Assembly: GCA_037720595.1 (NCBI GenBank)
Contig: JBBJLW010000001.1
Coordinates: forward strand, 159,213 to 223,212
Source: Gaiellasilicea sp037720595
GTDB lineage: Bacteria > Actinomycetota > Thermoleophilia > Gaiellales > Gaiellaceae
Length of the DNA: 64,000 bases
Direction of reading: 5' to 3'
Part shown: positions 17,830-26,233 of the stretch, one piece after another
Position numbering within the stretch: the first letter of the stretch is position 1
Layout of the letters: every line of letters starts with the position of its first letter
The notes under the pieces: generated by a model
The model's database searches: none
What the model was told of the DNA's origin: nothing
The model's input: only the letters and a program-made list of their open reading frames with translations
Position numbers and translations under genes: made by a program

Positions 17830-18699
17830 GTGGAAAAAATGCAACCGTCGCTCCTGACGAGCTGGACGCTCGATCCGCTCCAACTCCTGCCGGTGCTCCT
17901 GCTCGCGTTCGCCTACGGGCGTCGAGTGCGAACTCTCCACGACCGGGGTACGCCCGTCCCGCGCTGGCGGGTGCTCGTCTTCGCGCTCGGGATCGGGCTC
18001 CTGCTGCTCGCCTTTACCTCCCCCATCGCCGAGATCGGCGAGCGCGAGCTCTTCAGCTTCCACATGCTCCAGCACGTACTGATCGGCGACCTGGCACCGC
18101 TCTGCCTGCTGGTCGGGCTGACGGGGCCGATCCTGCGCCCGCTGCTGGCGCTCCGGCCGGTCGAGCGGCTGCGCGTGCTCGCGAACCCTGCGCTCGCGCT
18201 GCCGCTCTGGGCGGTCAATCTCTACGTCTGGCACCTGCCGTTCCTCTACGAGGCGGCCGTCCGGCACAGCTCGGTGCACGCGCTGGAGCACGTCGCGTTC
18301 TTCACCGCGGGCGCGATCATGTGGTTGCCGGTGCTGGAGACGCTTCCGGCTCCGGAATGGTTCGGCACGGGCGCGAAGCTCGCATATATCGCGGCGGTGC
18401 GGCTCATCGAGACGGTGCTCGGCAACGTCTTTCTCTGGTCGGGCGCCGTTTTCTACGGCATCTACGCCACGGGGGACGAGCTTTGGGGGATCTCGCCGCT
18501 GCGCGACCAGGGCCTCGCGGGCGCCGTGATGATGCTCGAGGGTTCGCTCGTCACGATCGCGGCGCTGGGTTTGCTCTTCCTGCGGCTCGCGCGCGAAGGA
18601 GAGGTGCGGCAGGAACTCCTCGAGCGCGGCCTCGACCCGCGGACGGTGCGCCGCGCCGTCCGCTACGGCCGAGCCAGGGAACTCGCCGAGCGGCGTTAG
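17830..18699 (+). CDS. Cytochrome c oxidase assembly factor CtaG-type
   Basis: A 289-residue polytopic protein of the caa3-type CtaG family, thought to help insert copper or assemble caa3/cytochrome oxidases in the membrane. It has about seven transmembrane segments with conserved histidines in FHMLQHVLIGDLAPL and LYVWHLPFLYEAA, then HALEHVAFFTAG and GGDELWG-type loops. GTG at 17830 and ATG at 17839 are both possible starts. No cytochrome oxidase genes are nearby, so it is isolated from its usual partners. Confidence 0.85.
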   Translation: MEKMQPSLLTSWTLDPLQLLPVLLLAFAYGRRVRTLHDRGTPVPRWRVLVFALGIGLLLLAFTSPIAEIGERELFSFHMLQHVLIGDLAPLCLLVGLTGPILRPLLALRPVERLRVLANPALALPLWAVNLYVWHLPFLYEAAVRHSSVHALEHVAFFTAGAIMWLPVLETLPAPEWFGTGAKLAYIAAVRLIETVLGNVFLWSGAVFYGIYATGDELWGISPLRDQGLAGAVMMLEGSLVTIAALGLLFLRLAREGEVRQELLERGLDPRTVRRAVRYGRARELAERR

Positions 18700-18702
18700 C
18701 GT

Positions 18703-18987
18703 TCAGGCGCCGAGACGGCCGAAGGGCGTCGCGTCGGCCGACTCGTCGTAGGCGATGGGCGCGGCCGGCCCCTCGACCTTCAGCTCTGCGATTGAGCGAA
18801 GGCATTCTGGGCGGCTTGCGTGGACGATCGACGTCGCGACGACCGTGCCGTCTTCGCCGACGGCCTTCCACCACCATTGCCCTTCGTTGTCATGTCCGAC
18901 GACGATCCGCACCCTCGTAGCATCGGCAACGAACCGGACGGACCTGAGCGGCGTAACCGTCGCGCCGATCCGACGTTGTGTAGGCAT
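18703..18987 (-). CDS. DUF1508/YegP-like small protein
   Basis: A protein of up to 94 residues whose centre, GHDNEGQWWWKAVGEDGTVV, followed by SRPECLRSIAELK, resembles the DUF1508 (YegP/HVO_2922) fold found in stress-linked small proteins. The ATG at 18987 overlaps head-to-head with the ATG of the divergent gene at 18986 (CATG). A shorter start at the GTG beginning VRIVVGHDNEG would free that overlap and may be the true one. It ends 4 bp from the convergent ctaG-like gene. Confidence 0.6.
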   Translation of the reverse strand: MPTQRRIGATVTPLRSVRFVADATRVRIVVGHDNEGQWWWKAVGEDGTVVATSIVHASRPECLRSIAELKVEGPAAPIAYDESADATPFGRLGA

Positions 18988-19382
18988 GGATCGGCGCGCA
19001 GAGCACGAGCGGTTTCGACTGACGCTTCCGGCCGAGACGGCGGCCCTCGTCGAGGCGCGACGCGCCGTCGAGAACGTCGATGCTCTAAACGACTTCCCGG
19101 AGGCGCAGTTCGCGCTGCGGGTGCTCGTGAGCGAGCTCTTCGCGAACGGGATCAAGTACGGAGGCGGCGGCGGCCTAATCACTCGAGCTGGAGGTTCGCG
19201 ACGACTGCGTCCACGTCGAGATCGGCGACCGCGGCGACGGCTTCGACCCCACGGGCGTCTCGATGCCGGACGAGAAGGCAACGTCCGGGCGCGGCCTCGC
19301 GCTCCTCGACTCGCTCGCCGACCGCTGGGGCGTCACCCGCTCAAGCGAGCACCGCGTCTGGTTCGAGCTAGAGCTTCACTGA
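18986..19382 (+). pseudogene. Frameshifted anti-sigma-type histidine-kinase-like ATPase
   Basis: A small GHKL ATPase of the anti-sigma regulatory factor (RsbW/SpoIIAB-like) type, broken by one frameshift. The first frame gives MDRRAEHERFRLTLPAET through the N-box region VLVSELFANGIKYGGGG. After about 19181 the reading continues in another frame with LELEVRDDCVHVEIGDRGDG (G1 box), then SGRGLALLDSLADRWGV (G2 box), ending at TGA 19380. Two missing bases just before CTCGAGCTGGAG would restore ITLELEVRDD. Intact, it would be about 132 residues, normal for the family. No cognate sigma or anti-anti-sigma gene is adjacent. Sequencing error is possible. Confidence 0.8.
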
Positions 19383-19393
19383 ATTGTCTGCAA

Positions 19394-19638
19394 GCAGCGA
19401 GCGATCGGCGGAAGCGGATCGCTCGCTGCGCGAAGACCCCTGAGAGCGCCTTTCAGAATGATGTTTCGTCGGCGGGGTGTGCTGGGTGGTGCGAGCGCAA
19501 GGACGCAGGGAGCCTCGATAGTCCAGCTATCGAGGCGACTGAGGACGCCGCGATCGTGCCGCACAGCACGGCCCGACGGCTCAAGGCTTCATTCTGAAAG
19601 GCGCTCAAGGGTCGCTTCGCTCCCGGTTCGCCCCTTCG
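19394..19638 (+). repeat. Dispersed two-hairpin repeat, copy E, interrupted
   Basis: The first hairpin, 19394-19409 with 19414-19429 (GGAA loop), pairs at 15 of 16 positions. The conserved second hairpin is cut: its left half ends ACCCCTGA at 19443 and its right half resumes AAGGGTCGCTTCGCTCCCGG at 19607. The intervening 163 bp is the inverted-repeat element at 19444-19606. Confidence 0.85.
19444..19606. mobile_element. 163-bp MITE-like element with 18-bp TIRs
   Basis: Perfect 18-bp terminal inverted repeats, GAGCGCCTTTCAGAATGA at 19444-19461 and its complement at 19589-19606, bound a 127-bp interior without a coding frame. The interior is itself near-palindromic, with a 9-bp stem CCTCGATAG/CTATCGAGG around a 5-base loop and matching TGTGCTG/CAGCAC words further out, so the whole element could fold into one long hairpin. 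It is inserted inside repeat copy E, which proves it is a discrete insertion. At most one base (A) appears duplicated at the target. No transposase is present in the window. Confidence 0.8.
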
Positions 19639-19670
19639 AGACGGGCCCCCCGCCGCATGAAACGCTCCCG

Positions 19671-21062
19671 CTAGACGCGCTCGAAACGCAGCTTCGCGAC
19701 GTTCTCGTCGAGCGGGACGCGGGTCGGATAGGAGCGCGTGAAGCAGGCGCGGCAGACCGACTGCTCCGGGAGGCGAGTCGCAGCCTGCATCCCGTCGAGC
19801 GAGAGGTGGTAGAGCGAGGTCGCACCGATCAGCTCGCGCATCTCCTCGGGCGAGCGGTTCGAGGCCGCAAGCTGCTCGACGTCGGCGAAGTCGATCCCGT
19901 AGTAGCAGGGGGAGACGATCGGCGGCGAGGAGATCCGCACGTGCACCTCGCGCGCGCCCGCGTCGAAGAGCATCGCGACGAGCTGGCGCATGGTCGAGCC
20001 GCGGACGATCGAGTCGTCGACGATCACGAGTCGCTGGCCGCTCACCTCGGCAAGCGGGTTGAACTTGAGCTTGATTCCCTGCTCGCGCAGCCCCTGGTCG
20101 GGCTCGATGAAGGTGCGGCCGACGTAGCGGTTCTTGATCAGCCCCTCGGTGAACGCGATCCCGGACGCACGCGAGTAGCCGACGGCCGCCGGCGTGCCCG
20201 AGTCGGGGATCGGCATCACGAGATCGGCCTCGACTGGAGCCTCGGCTGCGAGCCGCTCTCCCATCCGGACGCGAACCCCATGTACCTCGGACCCCGCGAG
20301 CGTGGAGTCGGGTCGGGCGAAGTAGACGTGCTCGAAGATGCAGAGCGCCTGCCTCCCCTCGGAGAGCGCCTGCACGGAATCGAGCCCGTGCTCGTCGATC
20401 ACGACGAGCTCGCCGGGCCGGACCTCGCGGTCGAAGCGGGCGCCGATCAGGTCGAGCGCGCACGATTCGGAGGCCAGAACCCAGTCGTCGCCGCCCTGCT
20501 CGTTGGCGAGGCGGCCGAGCGCGAGCGGCCGGATCCCGTGCGGGTCGCGGAAGCCGACAAGCTTCCCCTCCGAGAGCAGGACGACCGAGTACGCGCCCTC
20601 GAGCCGGGCCATCGTGCGCGCGACGGCCTGCGAGAGCGGCGCGGGGTCGTGGGCGATCAGGGCGCCGATCGCCTCGGTATCGGAGGTCGTGTCGAGCGCG
20701 ATCCGCTCCGCCGCGAGCGCCGCGCGTAATTCGCTCGAGTTCGTCAGGTTGCCGTTGTGGCCGAGCGCGACCGTGCGCGCGCTTCCGTGCTGGACGAGCG
20801 GTTGCGCGTTCGACCACCTGCTCGAGCCCGTCGTCGAGTAGCGGGCGTGCCCGATCGCGACGTCGCCGGGGAGTGCCTGCAGCTTGTCCTCGTCGAAGAC
20901 CTGCGCGACGAGCCCCATCTCGCGGACGACCGTCAGTCGGCCCCGGTTCGAGACCGCGATCCCAGCCGACTCCTGGCCGCGGTGCTGGAGCGCGAAGAGC
21001 CCGAAGTACGTGAGCCGGGCCACGTCGCGGTCGCTCGAGCGGATTCCGAAGACGCCACACAT
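19671..21062 (-). CDS. purF: Amidophosphoribosyltransferase
   Basis: A 463-residue PurF that makes phosphoribosylamine from PRPP and glutamine, the committed purine step. Processing of MCGVFGI exposes Cys2 as glutaminase nucleophile. The PRPP loop is LVIVDDSIVRGSTMRQL. Cysteines in ALCIFEHVYFARPDS, PPIVSPCYYGIDF and SVCRACFTRSYPT match the four ligands of the 4Fe-4S cluster in the Bacillus-type enzyme. The start overlaps the purL stop by one base (TGATG), so the two genes form one unit. Confidence 0.97.
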   Translation of the reverse strand: MCGVFGIRSSDRDVARLTYFGLFALQHRGQESAGIAVSNRGRLTVVREMGLVAQVFDEDKLQALPGDVAIGHARYSTTGSSRWSNAQPLVQHGSARTVALGHNGNLTNSSELRAALAAERIALDTTSDTEAIGALIAHDPAPLSQAVARTMARLEGAYSVVLLSEGKLVGFRDPHGIRPLALGRLANEQGGDDWVLASESCALDLIGARFDREVRPGELVVIDEHGLDSVQALSEGRQALCIFEHVYFARPDSTLAGSEVHGVRVRMGERLAAEAPVEADLVMPIPDSGTPAAVGYSRASGIAFTEGLIKNRYVGRTFIEPDQGLREQGIKLKFNPLAEVSGQRLVIVDDSIVRGSTMRQLVAMLFDAGAREVHVRISSPPIVSPCYYGIDFADVEQLAASNRSPEEMRELIGATSLYHLSLDGMQAATRLPEQSVCRACFTRSYPTRVPLDENVAKLRFERV

Positions 21063-23158
21063 CAGGAATGTGCCTCCGCCAGCTCCGCGACTGGGATTCC
21101 GAGCAGCCGCTCGCCGCCGACGACGCCGAGCCGCCGTAGCGGGAAGCCATCGAGCCGGTCGACCGTCTCGGGCGCGCACGCGACCACCGCCTGGCCCCCG
21201 GCCTCGCCGAACCAGGCGCGCGCGTCCTCGGGCAACTCCAGCTTCGCGCCGAGCCCGCTGAAGATCGCCGCCTCCGCCACGCAGACGGCGAGGCCGCCGT
21301 CGGAGGCGTCGTGGACGAGCGAGCAGGAAGGGGCGGCCCGCCAGAGGAACTCGACGAGCGAGACCTCCGCCGCGAGCTCGAGCCGCGGCAGCGTGCCGCC
21401 GACCTCGCCGTAGCGGGCCTGATACTCGGAGCCAGTGAGCGACACCGGCGAGGCGCCGGCGAGCAGGATCACGTCGCCTTCACGCCACGCCGCGGGAACG
21501 GCGCGGACGTCCGGGACGAGGCCCACGCAGCCGACGAACGGGGTCGGGTGGATCGCGCGGCCGTCCGTCTCGTTGTAGAGCGAGACGTTGCCGGAGACGA
21601 TCGGGACGCCGAGGGCATCGCAGGCGAGCGCCATTCCCTCGATCGCCTCGGCGAGCTCCCAGGCGATCTCGGGCTTCTCCGGGTTGCCGAAGTTGAGGCA
21701 GTCCGTGAATCCGACGGGCTCGCCGCCGGCGCAGGCGACGTTGCGCGCGGCTTCGAGCACGGCGAGGGAGCCGCCGGTGCGCGGATCGAGGCTCGTCATC
21801 CGCCCCTGACCGTCGAGCGAGACCGCCAGCCCGCGATACCCGGGGCGCAGGCGCAGGACGGCCGCGTCGAGCCCGGGACGGCGCACCGTCCGCGAGCCGA
21901 CGAGATGGTCGTAGCGGCGATAGATCGGCGCCCGGCTGCACACGTTCGGCGAGCCGAGCAGCTCGAGGAGAGCGCGCGGCAGCTCGGGCGCGTCGATCGA
22001 GCCGAGTAACGGGCTGTTACGTGGCTTCCGAGGTCGTGGCTTGATCCGGTAGCGCGGGCACTCGTCGGTGAGCAGCCGCGCCGGGATCTCGCCGACGACC
22101 TCGCCGTCCCAGAGCGCGCGCAGGAGGCCGGTGTCCGTGACCTCCCCGATCACGGCGTGCGCCAGCTCCCAGCGCTCGCAGAGGGACTCCACCGCCGCCA
22201 GCATCTGCGGCCGCACGACCGCGACCATCCGCTCCTGACTCTCGGAGATCATCACCTCCCACGGCTCCATCCCCTCCTCCCTCAGCGGAACGCGATCGAG
22301 CTCGAGGTCGATCCCCGTCTCGCGCGCCATCTCGGAGAGCGAGGACGCGAGGCCGGCGGCGCCGCAGTCCTGCAGCGACTCGACGAGCCCCGACTCGACG
22401 AGCTCGACCGAGACCTCGATCAGCTTCTTGCCCGTGAACGGATCGCCGACCTGAACCGTGGGCCGCTTGTCGGCGTCGTCCTCGCCGAGCTCGGCGCTCG
22501 CGAGCACGGAGGCGCCGCCGATCCCGTCGCGCCCGGTCGTGGCGCCGTAGAGGACGACCAGGTTGCCCGGGCCGCTTGCGCGGGCGGTCGCGATCCGGTC
22601 GGCCGGGAGGAGCCCGACGCACATCGCGTTCACGAGCACGTTGTCGGCGTACGCGTCGTCGAAGACCGCCTCTCCGCCGACGGTTGGAACGCCCACCGAG
22701 TTCCCGTAGGCGCCGATCCCGGCGACCGCCCGGTCGAACCGCGGGTCGCCCTCGGCAAAGCGAAGGCCGTCGAGCAGCGCCACCGGCCGCGCGCCCATCG
22801 CGATGATGTCGCGCAGGATCCCACCCACCCCGGTCGCTGCGCCCTGGAAGGGCTCGACCGCCGAAGGGTGATTGTGGCTCTCGACCTTGAAGCAGACCGC
22901 CTCCCCCTCGCCGAGGTCGATCACGCCCGCATTCTCACCGGGTCCCTGCAAGACGCGTTTACCCGTGGAGGGCAACCGCTTCAGGAGGAGCGCCGAATGC
23001 TTGTAGCCGCAGTGCTCGGACCAAAGCAACGAGAAGACCGCAAGCTCGAAATGATTTGGCTCGCGCTCGAGCAGCTCGACGATTCGCGCGAGCTCTCCGT
23101 CGGTGAGGCCGAGGGCTCGATGGAGAGGCTTGTCGGCGACAGAGCTCAGGTCTGTCAC
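21062..23158 (-). CDS. purL: FGAM synthase subunit PurL (small type)
   Basis: A 698-residue small-form PurL, the ATP-binding subunit of formylglycinamidine ribonucleotide synthase, which needs PurQ and PurS. It has the expected LLWSEHCGYKHS, AVCFKVESHNHPSAVEPFQG, GIGGASVLAS and DASDGGLAVCVAEAA motifs. The GTG start is at 23158. It lacks the glutaminase domain found in the large form; purQ and purS are 11 kb away at 33951-34885 on the same strand. It is followed by purF with a one-base overlap. Confidence 0.97.
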   Translation of the reverse strand: MTDLSSVADKPLHRALGLTDGELARIVELLEREPNHFELAVFSLLWSEHCGYKHSALLLKRLPSTGKRVLQGPGENAGVIDLGEGEAVCFKVESHNHPSAVEPFQGAATGVGGILRDIIAMGARPVALLDGLRFAEGDPRFDRAVAGIGAYGNSVGVPTVGGEAVFDDAYADNVLVNAMCVGLLPADRIATARASGPGNLVVLYGATTGRDGIGGASVLASAELGEDDADKRPTVQVGDPFTGKKLIEVSVELVESGLVESLQDCGAAGLASSLSEMARETGIDLELDRVPLREEGMEPWEVMISESQERMVAVVRPQMLAAVESLCERWELAHAVIGEVTDTGLLRALWDGEVVGEIPARLLTDECPRYRIKPRPRKPRNSPLLGSIDAPELPRALLELLGSPNVCSRAPIYRRYDHLVGSRTVRRPGLDAAVLRLRPGYRGLAVSLDGQGRMTSLDPRTGGSLAVLEAARNVACAGGEPVGFTDCLNFGNPEKPEIAWELAEAIEGMALACDALGVPIVSGNVSLYNETDGRAIHPTPFVGCVGLVPDVRAVPAAWREGDVILLAGASPVSLTGSEYQARYGEVGGTLPRLELAAEVSLVEFLWRAAPSCSLVHDASDGGLAVCVAEAAIFSGLGAKLELPEDARAWFGEAGGQAVVACAPETVDRLDGFPLRRLGVVGGERLLGIPVAELAEAHS

Positions 23159-23202
23159 TCTAACCGGGAACGCCGACGACGCCCGCCGCGTTGGGAAGAA
23201 GC

Positions 23203-23925
23203 GTGAGCCGCCGCCACGTGATCATGCTGCTCGCGCTCGCCGCGGTCTGGGGAGTGTCGTTTCTCTTCATCGAGATCGCGCTCCGCGAGCTGGCGCCGAC
23301 AACCGTGATCCTCTTCCGGATCGCCGCCGGGGCGCTCGCTCTGGGGATCTATGTCGCGCTCCGCGGCCACGGCTTCGGCGGTCTACGCGCCTACCTCGGC
23401 TCGCTGGCGCTGATGGGCGCCTTCAACACCGCGTTTCCGTTCTTCCTGATCACGTGGGGTCAGCAGTACATCGACTCGGGGCTGGCGGCGATCCTCAATG
23501 CGTCCGCACCGATCTTCACCGCGGTCTTCGCGCTCGGGGTCGACCGCAGCCAGCGCGTCACGGGATTGCGGCTCGTCGGGATCGTCCTCGGCTTCGTCGG
23601 GATCGTCGCGCTCGTCGGCTTCGAGCCGGGCGGCGGCGATCGCGCGATCTGGGGGTCGCTCGCCGTGGTCGGCGCGACGGTCTGCTACGCCCTGGGCGGC
23701 CTCTACGCCGGCCGGCGGTTCGTCGGGCTTCGTCCAGAGCTCGTCGCCTTCGGCAGCCTCTGCTTCGCATCGGTGTTCGCGCTCCCGCTCGGAGCGGCGA
23801 ACGCGAGCGCGCAGATCTCCGCGCTCGCGCTCGACGAGCAGATCTCCGCGCTCGCGCTCGTCGGGCTCGCGCTCGTGCTCTCGGGGGTCGCGCTCGGGAC
23901 ACGCCGGGCGCCGGTAGCTTCGTGA
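23203..23925 (+). CDS. EamA/DMT transporter with C-terminal deletion
   Basis: A 240-residue EamA-family transporter that is about 55 residues short. The first repeat and start of the second are normal (LAAVWGVSFLFIEIALRELA; GQQYIDSGLAAILNASAPIF). After LPLGAANASAQISALAL it jumps to the family C-terminus LDEQISALALVGLALVLSG. The full-length neighbour at 24118 has two more transmembrane segments at this point. The junction sits on two 23-bp direct repeats (23811-23833 and 23838-23860), so a repeat-mediated rearrangement is likely. It may be non-functional. The GTG start is preceded by GGGAAG. Confidence 0.75.
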   Translation: MSRRHVIMLLALAAVWGVSFLFIEIALRELAPTTVILFRIAAGALALGIYVALRGHGFGGLRAYLGSLALMGAFNTAFPFFLITWGQQYIDSGLAAILNASAPIFTAVFALGVDRSQRVTGLRLVGIVLGFVGIVALVGFEPGGGDRAIWGSLAVVGATVCYALGGLYAGRRFVGLRPELVAFGSLCFASVFALPLGAANASAQISALALDEQISALALVGLALVLSGVALGTRRAPVAS

Positions 23926-24117
23926 GATGGCCGTAGTAGCGACCTTGAACGCCCGCGCGTACCTCGGGCGTCGCTCCCAGATGAGATACCGGCAGTGCCT
24001 GGCCGGAGGGGAGAGTACGAGTAGTACGGCCCCGGCGAGCCGGGTGCTGCGAGCGGCGCCAGGCGGCGGCGGAGCCTGGCTCTGCCGGGCGGGAGCCGTC
24101 GTCGGCGAGAGGCGCGC
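23926..24117. other. Intergenic segment between two DMT transporters
   Basis: 192 bp without a convincing gene; a 64-codon plus-strand frame here is Gly/Arg/Ala-rich and matches nothing I know. It contains small hairpins (CCCGGC-GA-GCCGGG and a GCCAGG stem with a 10-base loop). It may be a degraded relic or a leader for the second transporter. Confidence 0.4.
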
Positions 24118-25020
24118 GTGACTCGGTATTGGCCGAATATCCTGCTGCTCGCGGCGGTCTGGGGTGCGTCCTACCTCTTCATCAAGGTCGCGGTCGAGGA
24201 GATCGAGCCCGCGCCGATGATGGCCGTGCGGACGCTGCTCGCGGCGGCGGTGCTGGCGACGTACCTCGGGCTTCGGATCGGCTGGAAGCGCGCGGCCGCC
24301 GACGTCCACGCCGCCTGGCGGCACTGCCTCGTGCTCGGCGTGCTGAACGCGGCCCTTCCGTTCTGGCTGATCGCCTGGGGCGAGAAGCACATCGACTCGG
24401 GGCTCGCCGCTGTCGTCCAGGCCTCGGTGCCGATCTTCAACGCGCTGCTCGTGCTCCGCTTCCTCCCCCACGAGCGGCTGAGCACCACGCGCGCGCTCGG
24501 CCTCGCGGTCGGCAGCGTCGGCGTCGGCGGCGTCACCGGGCTCCATCCCGACGGCGGCGGGATCGCCGGGGCAGGCGCGCTCGCGATCGTCGCCTCCTCG
24601 CTCGCCTATGCCGGAGCAGGCGTCTACGGCCAGAAAGCGGTCTCGGGAACCGCCGGCCCGGTGCTCGCGACCGGCTCGATGCTCGTAGGCGGGCTGCTCC
24701 TGCTCCCGATCGCGCTCTTCCAGCTGCCGACGAGCGCACCCGGCTGGGAGGCAACCTCGTCGGTGCTCGCTCTGTCGCTTCTCGGCACGGCCCTCGCACA
24801 GCTCGTGCTCTTCCGGATACTGGCGCTCTACGGGTCGGCGCGGCTCTCACTCGTCACCTACCTGATGCCCGGCTTCGCGCTCGTCTACGGGGCGCTGATC
24901 CTGGACGAGGCGATCACGGCCTCGACCCTCCTCGGAGGCGCTCTCATCCTCGGCGGTGTCGCGCTTGCGTCGGGGACGCTCCACCTGCCTCGACGATCGG
25001 GAGTCACCGCCCGCCAATGA
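24118..25020 (+). CDS. EamA/DMT-superfamily transporter
   Basis: A 300-residue full-length DMT exporter with two EamA repeats and about ten transmembrane segments: ILLLAAVWGASYLFIKVAVE in the first repeat and ARLSLVTYLMPGFALVYGAL in the second. It is related to the truncated transporter just upstream, suggesting a tandem duplication. The GTG start is at 24118. It ends in ATGA overlap with a GNAT acetyltransferase, so the two are translationally coupled and may act on the same compound (modify and export); that is inference. Confidence 0.88.
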   Translation: MTRYWPNILLLAAVWGASYLFIKVAVEEIEPAPMMAVRTLLAAAVLATYLGLRIGWKRAAADVHAAWRHCLVLGVLNAALPFWLIAWGEKHIDSGLAAVVQASVPIFNALLVLRFLPHERLSTTRALGLAVGSVGVGGVTGLHPDGGGIAGAGALAIVASSLAYAGAGVYGQKAVSGTAGPVLATGSMLVGGLLLLPIALFQLPTSAPGWEATSSVLALSLLGTALAQLVLFRILALYGSARLSLVTYLMPGFALVYGALILDEAITASTLLGGALILGGVALASGTLHLPRRSGVTARQ

Positions 25021-25562
25021 GCGTGACTCTCCGCCGCGCGACAACGGCCGACGCCGACTTCGTCGCAGACCTCTACGCGGACGAGGATGTCCGTCCCTGG
25101 CTTGCAGCGGCAGGTCGCTACGACCGAGAGGCTGTGCACGCCGACCTCGAGCGCTTCGAGCGCGAGCCCGCTTCGGGCGGGCTGATCCAGATCGAGGTCG
25201 GCGGCGAAAGAGCCGGCGTGTGCGCCTGGAAACTCGTCTACGAGCGGAGCCGGATCGCGCAGCTCGGCGGGCTCGCGATCCACCCGGACTTCCGCGGTCG
25301 CGGCATCGCCGAGGAGGCGGCGCGGCTGCTCCAACGCGAGCTGATCCTCGAACTCGGATTCCATCGCCTCGAGCTCGAGGTCTACGCCTTCAACGAGCGG
25401 GCCCAACGGCACGCCGAGCGCGCCGGCTTCGTCCGCGAGGGCGTCAAGCGCCAGGCCTACAGGCGCGGCGACGGCTGGGTCGACAGCGTCTGCTACGCGC
25501 TGATCGCCGAGGATCTGAACTCAGGGACTCGCGACGGGAAGTCCGAGCCCGCGGGCGATTGA
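25017..25562 (+). CDS. GNAT-family N-acetyltransferase
   Basis: A 181-residue GNAT acetyltransferase of the RimJ/RimL-like type. The acetyl-CoA pyrophosphate loop is LAIHPDFRGRGIAEEAARL, and the C-terminal phrase NERAQRHAERAGFVREG is characteristic. It starts at the ATG that overlaps the stop of the DMT transporter. Substrate unknown. Its 3' end overlaps the convergent vapC gene by 42 bp. Confidence 0.88.
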   Translation: MSVTLRRATTADADFVADLYADEDVRPWLAAAGRYDREAVHADLERFEREPASGGLIQIEVGGERAGVCAWKLVYERSRIAQLGGLAIHPDFRGRGIAEEAARLLQRELILELGFHRLELEVYAFNERAQRHAERAGFVREGVKRQAYRRGDGWVDSVCYALIAEDLNSGTRDGKSEPAGD

Positions 25563-25907
25563 CGCCATCCGCAGGTCGTACGTGATCAAGACGCCGAGAT
25601 CCGGTCCGAGCGCTCGTGCAGCCGAGACGTGAATGGCGTCGAGCGAACGGAGCTCCCCTTCGAGCTCGCCAGCGTCGTCGAGCAAGCGGTCGGAGAGTCT
25701 TACGAGACGGAGCGTGCGAAAAGCGGTTCGGGCCGCCGCGACGGCGTCCGGTCCGGAGGGCAGCACTGCCCTGATCGCCTCGGTGCGAAGGAGCGCGCAG
25801 GACGCACGATTGGGCCACTGCTGGAGCCATTCGAACAGTCGAGCTGACTCCGCCTCTCGAACGATTGTCTTCACGAAGGCGGAGGTGTCCAGATACGCGA
25901 ACCTCAC
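25521..25907 (-). CDS. vapC: VapC-type PIN-domain toxin
   Basis: A 128-residue PIN-domain ribonuclease. Acidic catalytic residues are visible in FAYLDTSAFVKT at the N-terminus, SLDAIHVSAARALG in the middle and LITYDLRMASIARG near the C-terminus. It would cleave RNA when not bound by its antitoxin. The ATG overlaps the stop of the upstream antitoxin gene (ATGA), the normal coupled order antitoxin-toxin. Confidence 0.9.
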   Translation of the reverse strand: MRFAYLDTSAFVKTIVREAESARLFEWLQQWPNRASCALLRTEAIRAVLPSGPDAVAAARTAFRTLRLVRLSDRLLDDAGELEGELRSLDAIHVSAARALGPDLGVLITYDLRMASIARGLGLPVASP

Positions 25908-26191
25908 CGCTCGTCGGCTCGCAACTCGGCCAGAACCTCCGATGGGAGCTTCACTCCCGGCTTGGGTTGCAGAGGGAGCCCGAGTGCAAGCAGATCGCCC
26001 TCCGCTTCGCTGATCCGTCCTTCGGCAGCGAGCAGCTCCACGCCCTGAGCAGGCGCAGGGATCGGCTGAAGGCGCGCAACAGGGCGCCCCCGGTCAGTCA
26101 CTTCGAAGCTCTCGCCTGCGGCGGCGCGCCGTACCCAGCGACTGGCGTGTTGCCTCAGCTCCCGGATCCCAATCCGCTCCATGTGCGACAT
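25904..26191 (-). CDS. vapB: VapB/Phd-type antitoxin
   Basis: A 95-residue antitoxin of the Phd/YefM superfamily. The DNA-binding N-terminus is IGIRELRQHASRWVRRAA, with the strand motif FEVTDRGRPVARLQP. The C-terminal half (LPLQPKPGVKLPSEVLAEL) would wrap the VapC toxin. ATG at 26191 or at 26182 (MERIGIREL) could be the start. It is expected to repress its own promoter together with VapC. Confidence 0.88.
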   Translation of the reverse strand: MSHMERIGIRELRQHASRWVRRAAAGESFEVTDRGRPVARLQPIPAPAQGVELLAAEGRISEAEGDLLALGLPLQPKPGVKLPSEVLAELRADER

Positions 26192-26233
26192 GGTAGCACT
26201 TCAGAGGGTTGGCCTACCCCGTAGGCTGCGCTT

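Noticed and set aside
10156..22021. 15-mer TAACGGGCTGTTACG at 10156 and again at 22007 inside purL
   Set aside because: Pairs of identical 15-mers are expected by chance in 64 kb of biased composition; one copy is inside a conserved coding gene.
23927..24121. 64-codon plus-strand ORF between the two DMT genes
   Set aside because: Gly/Arg/Ala-rich, no family match, overlaps the GTG of the next gene.
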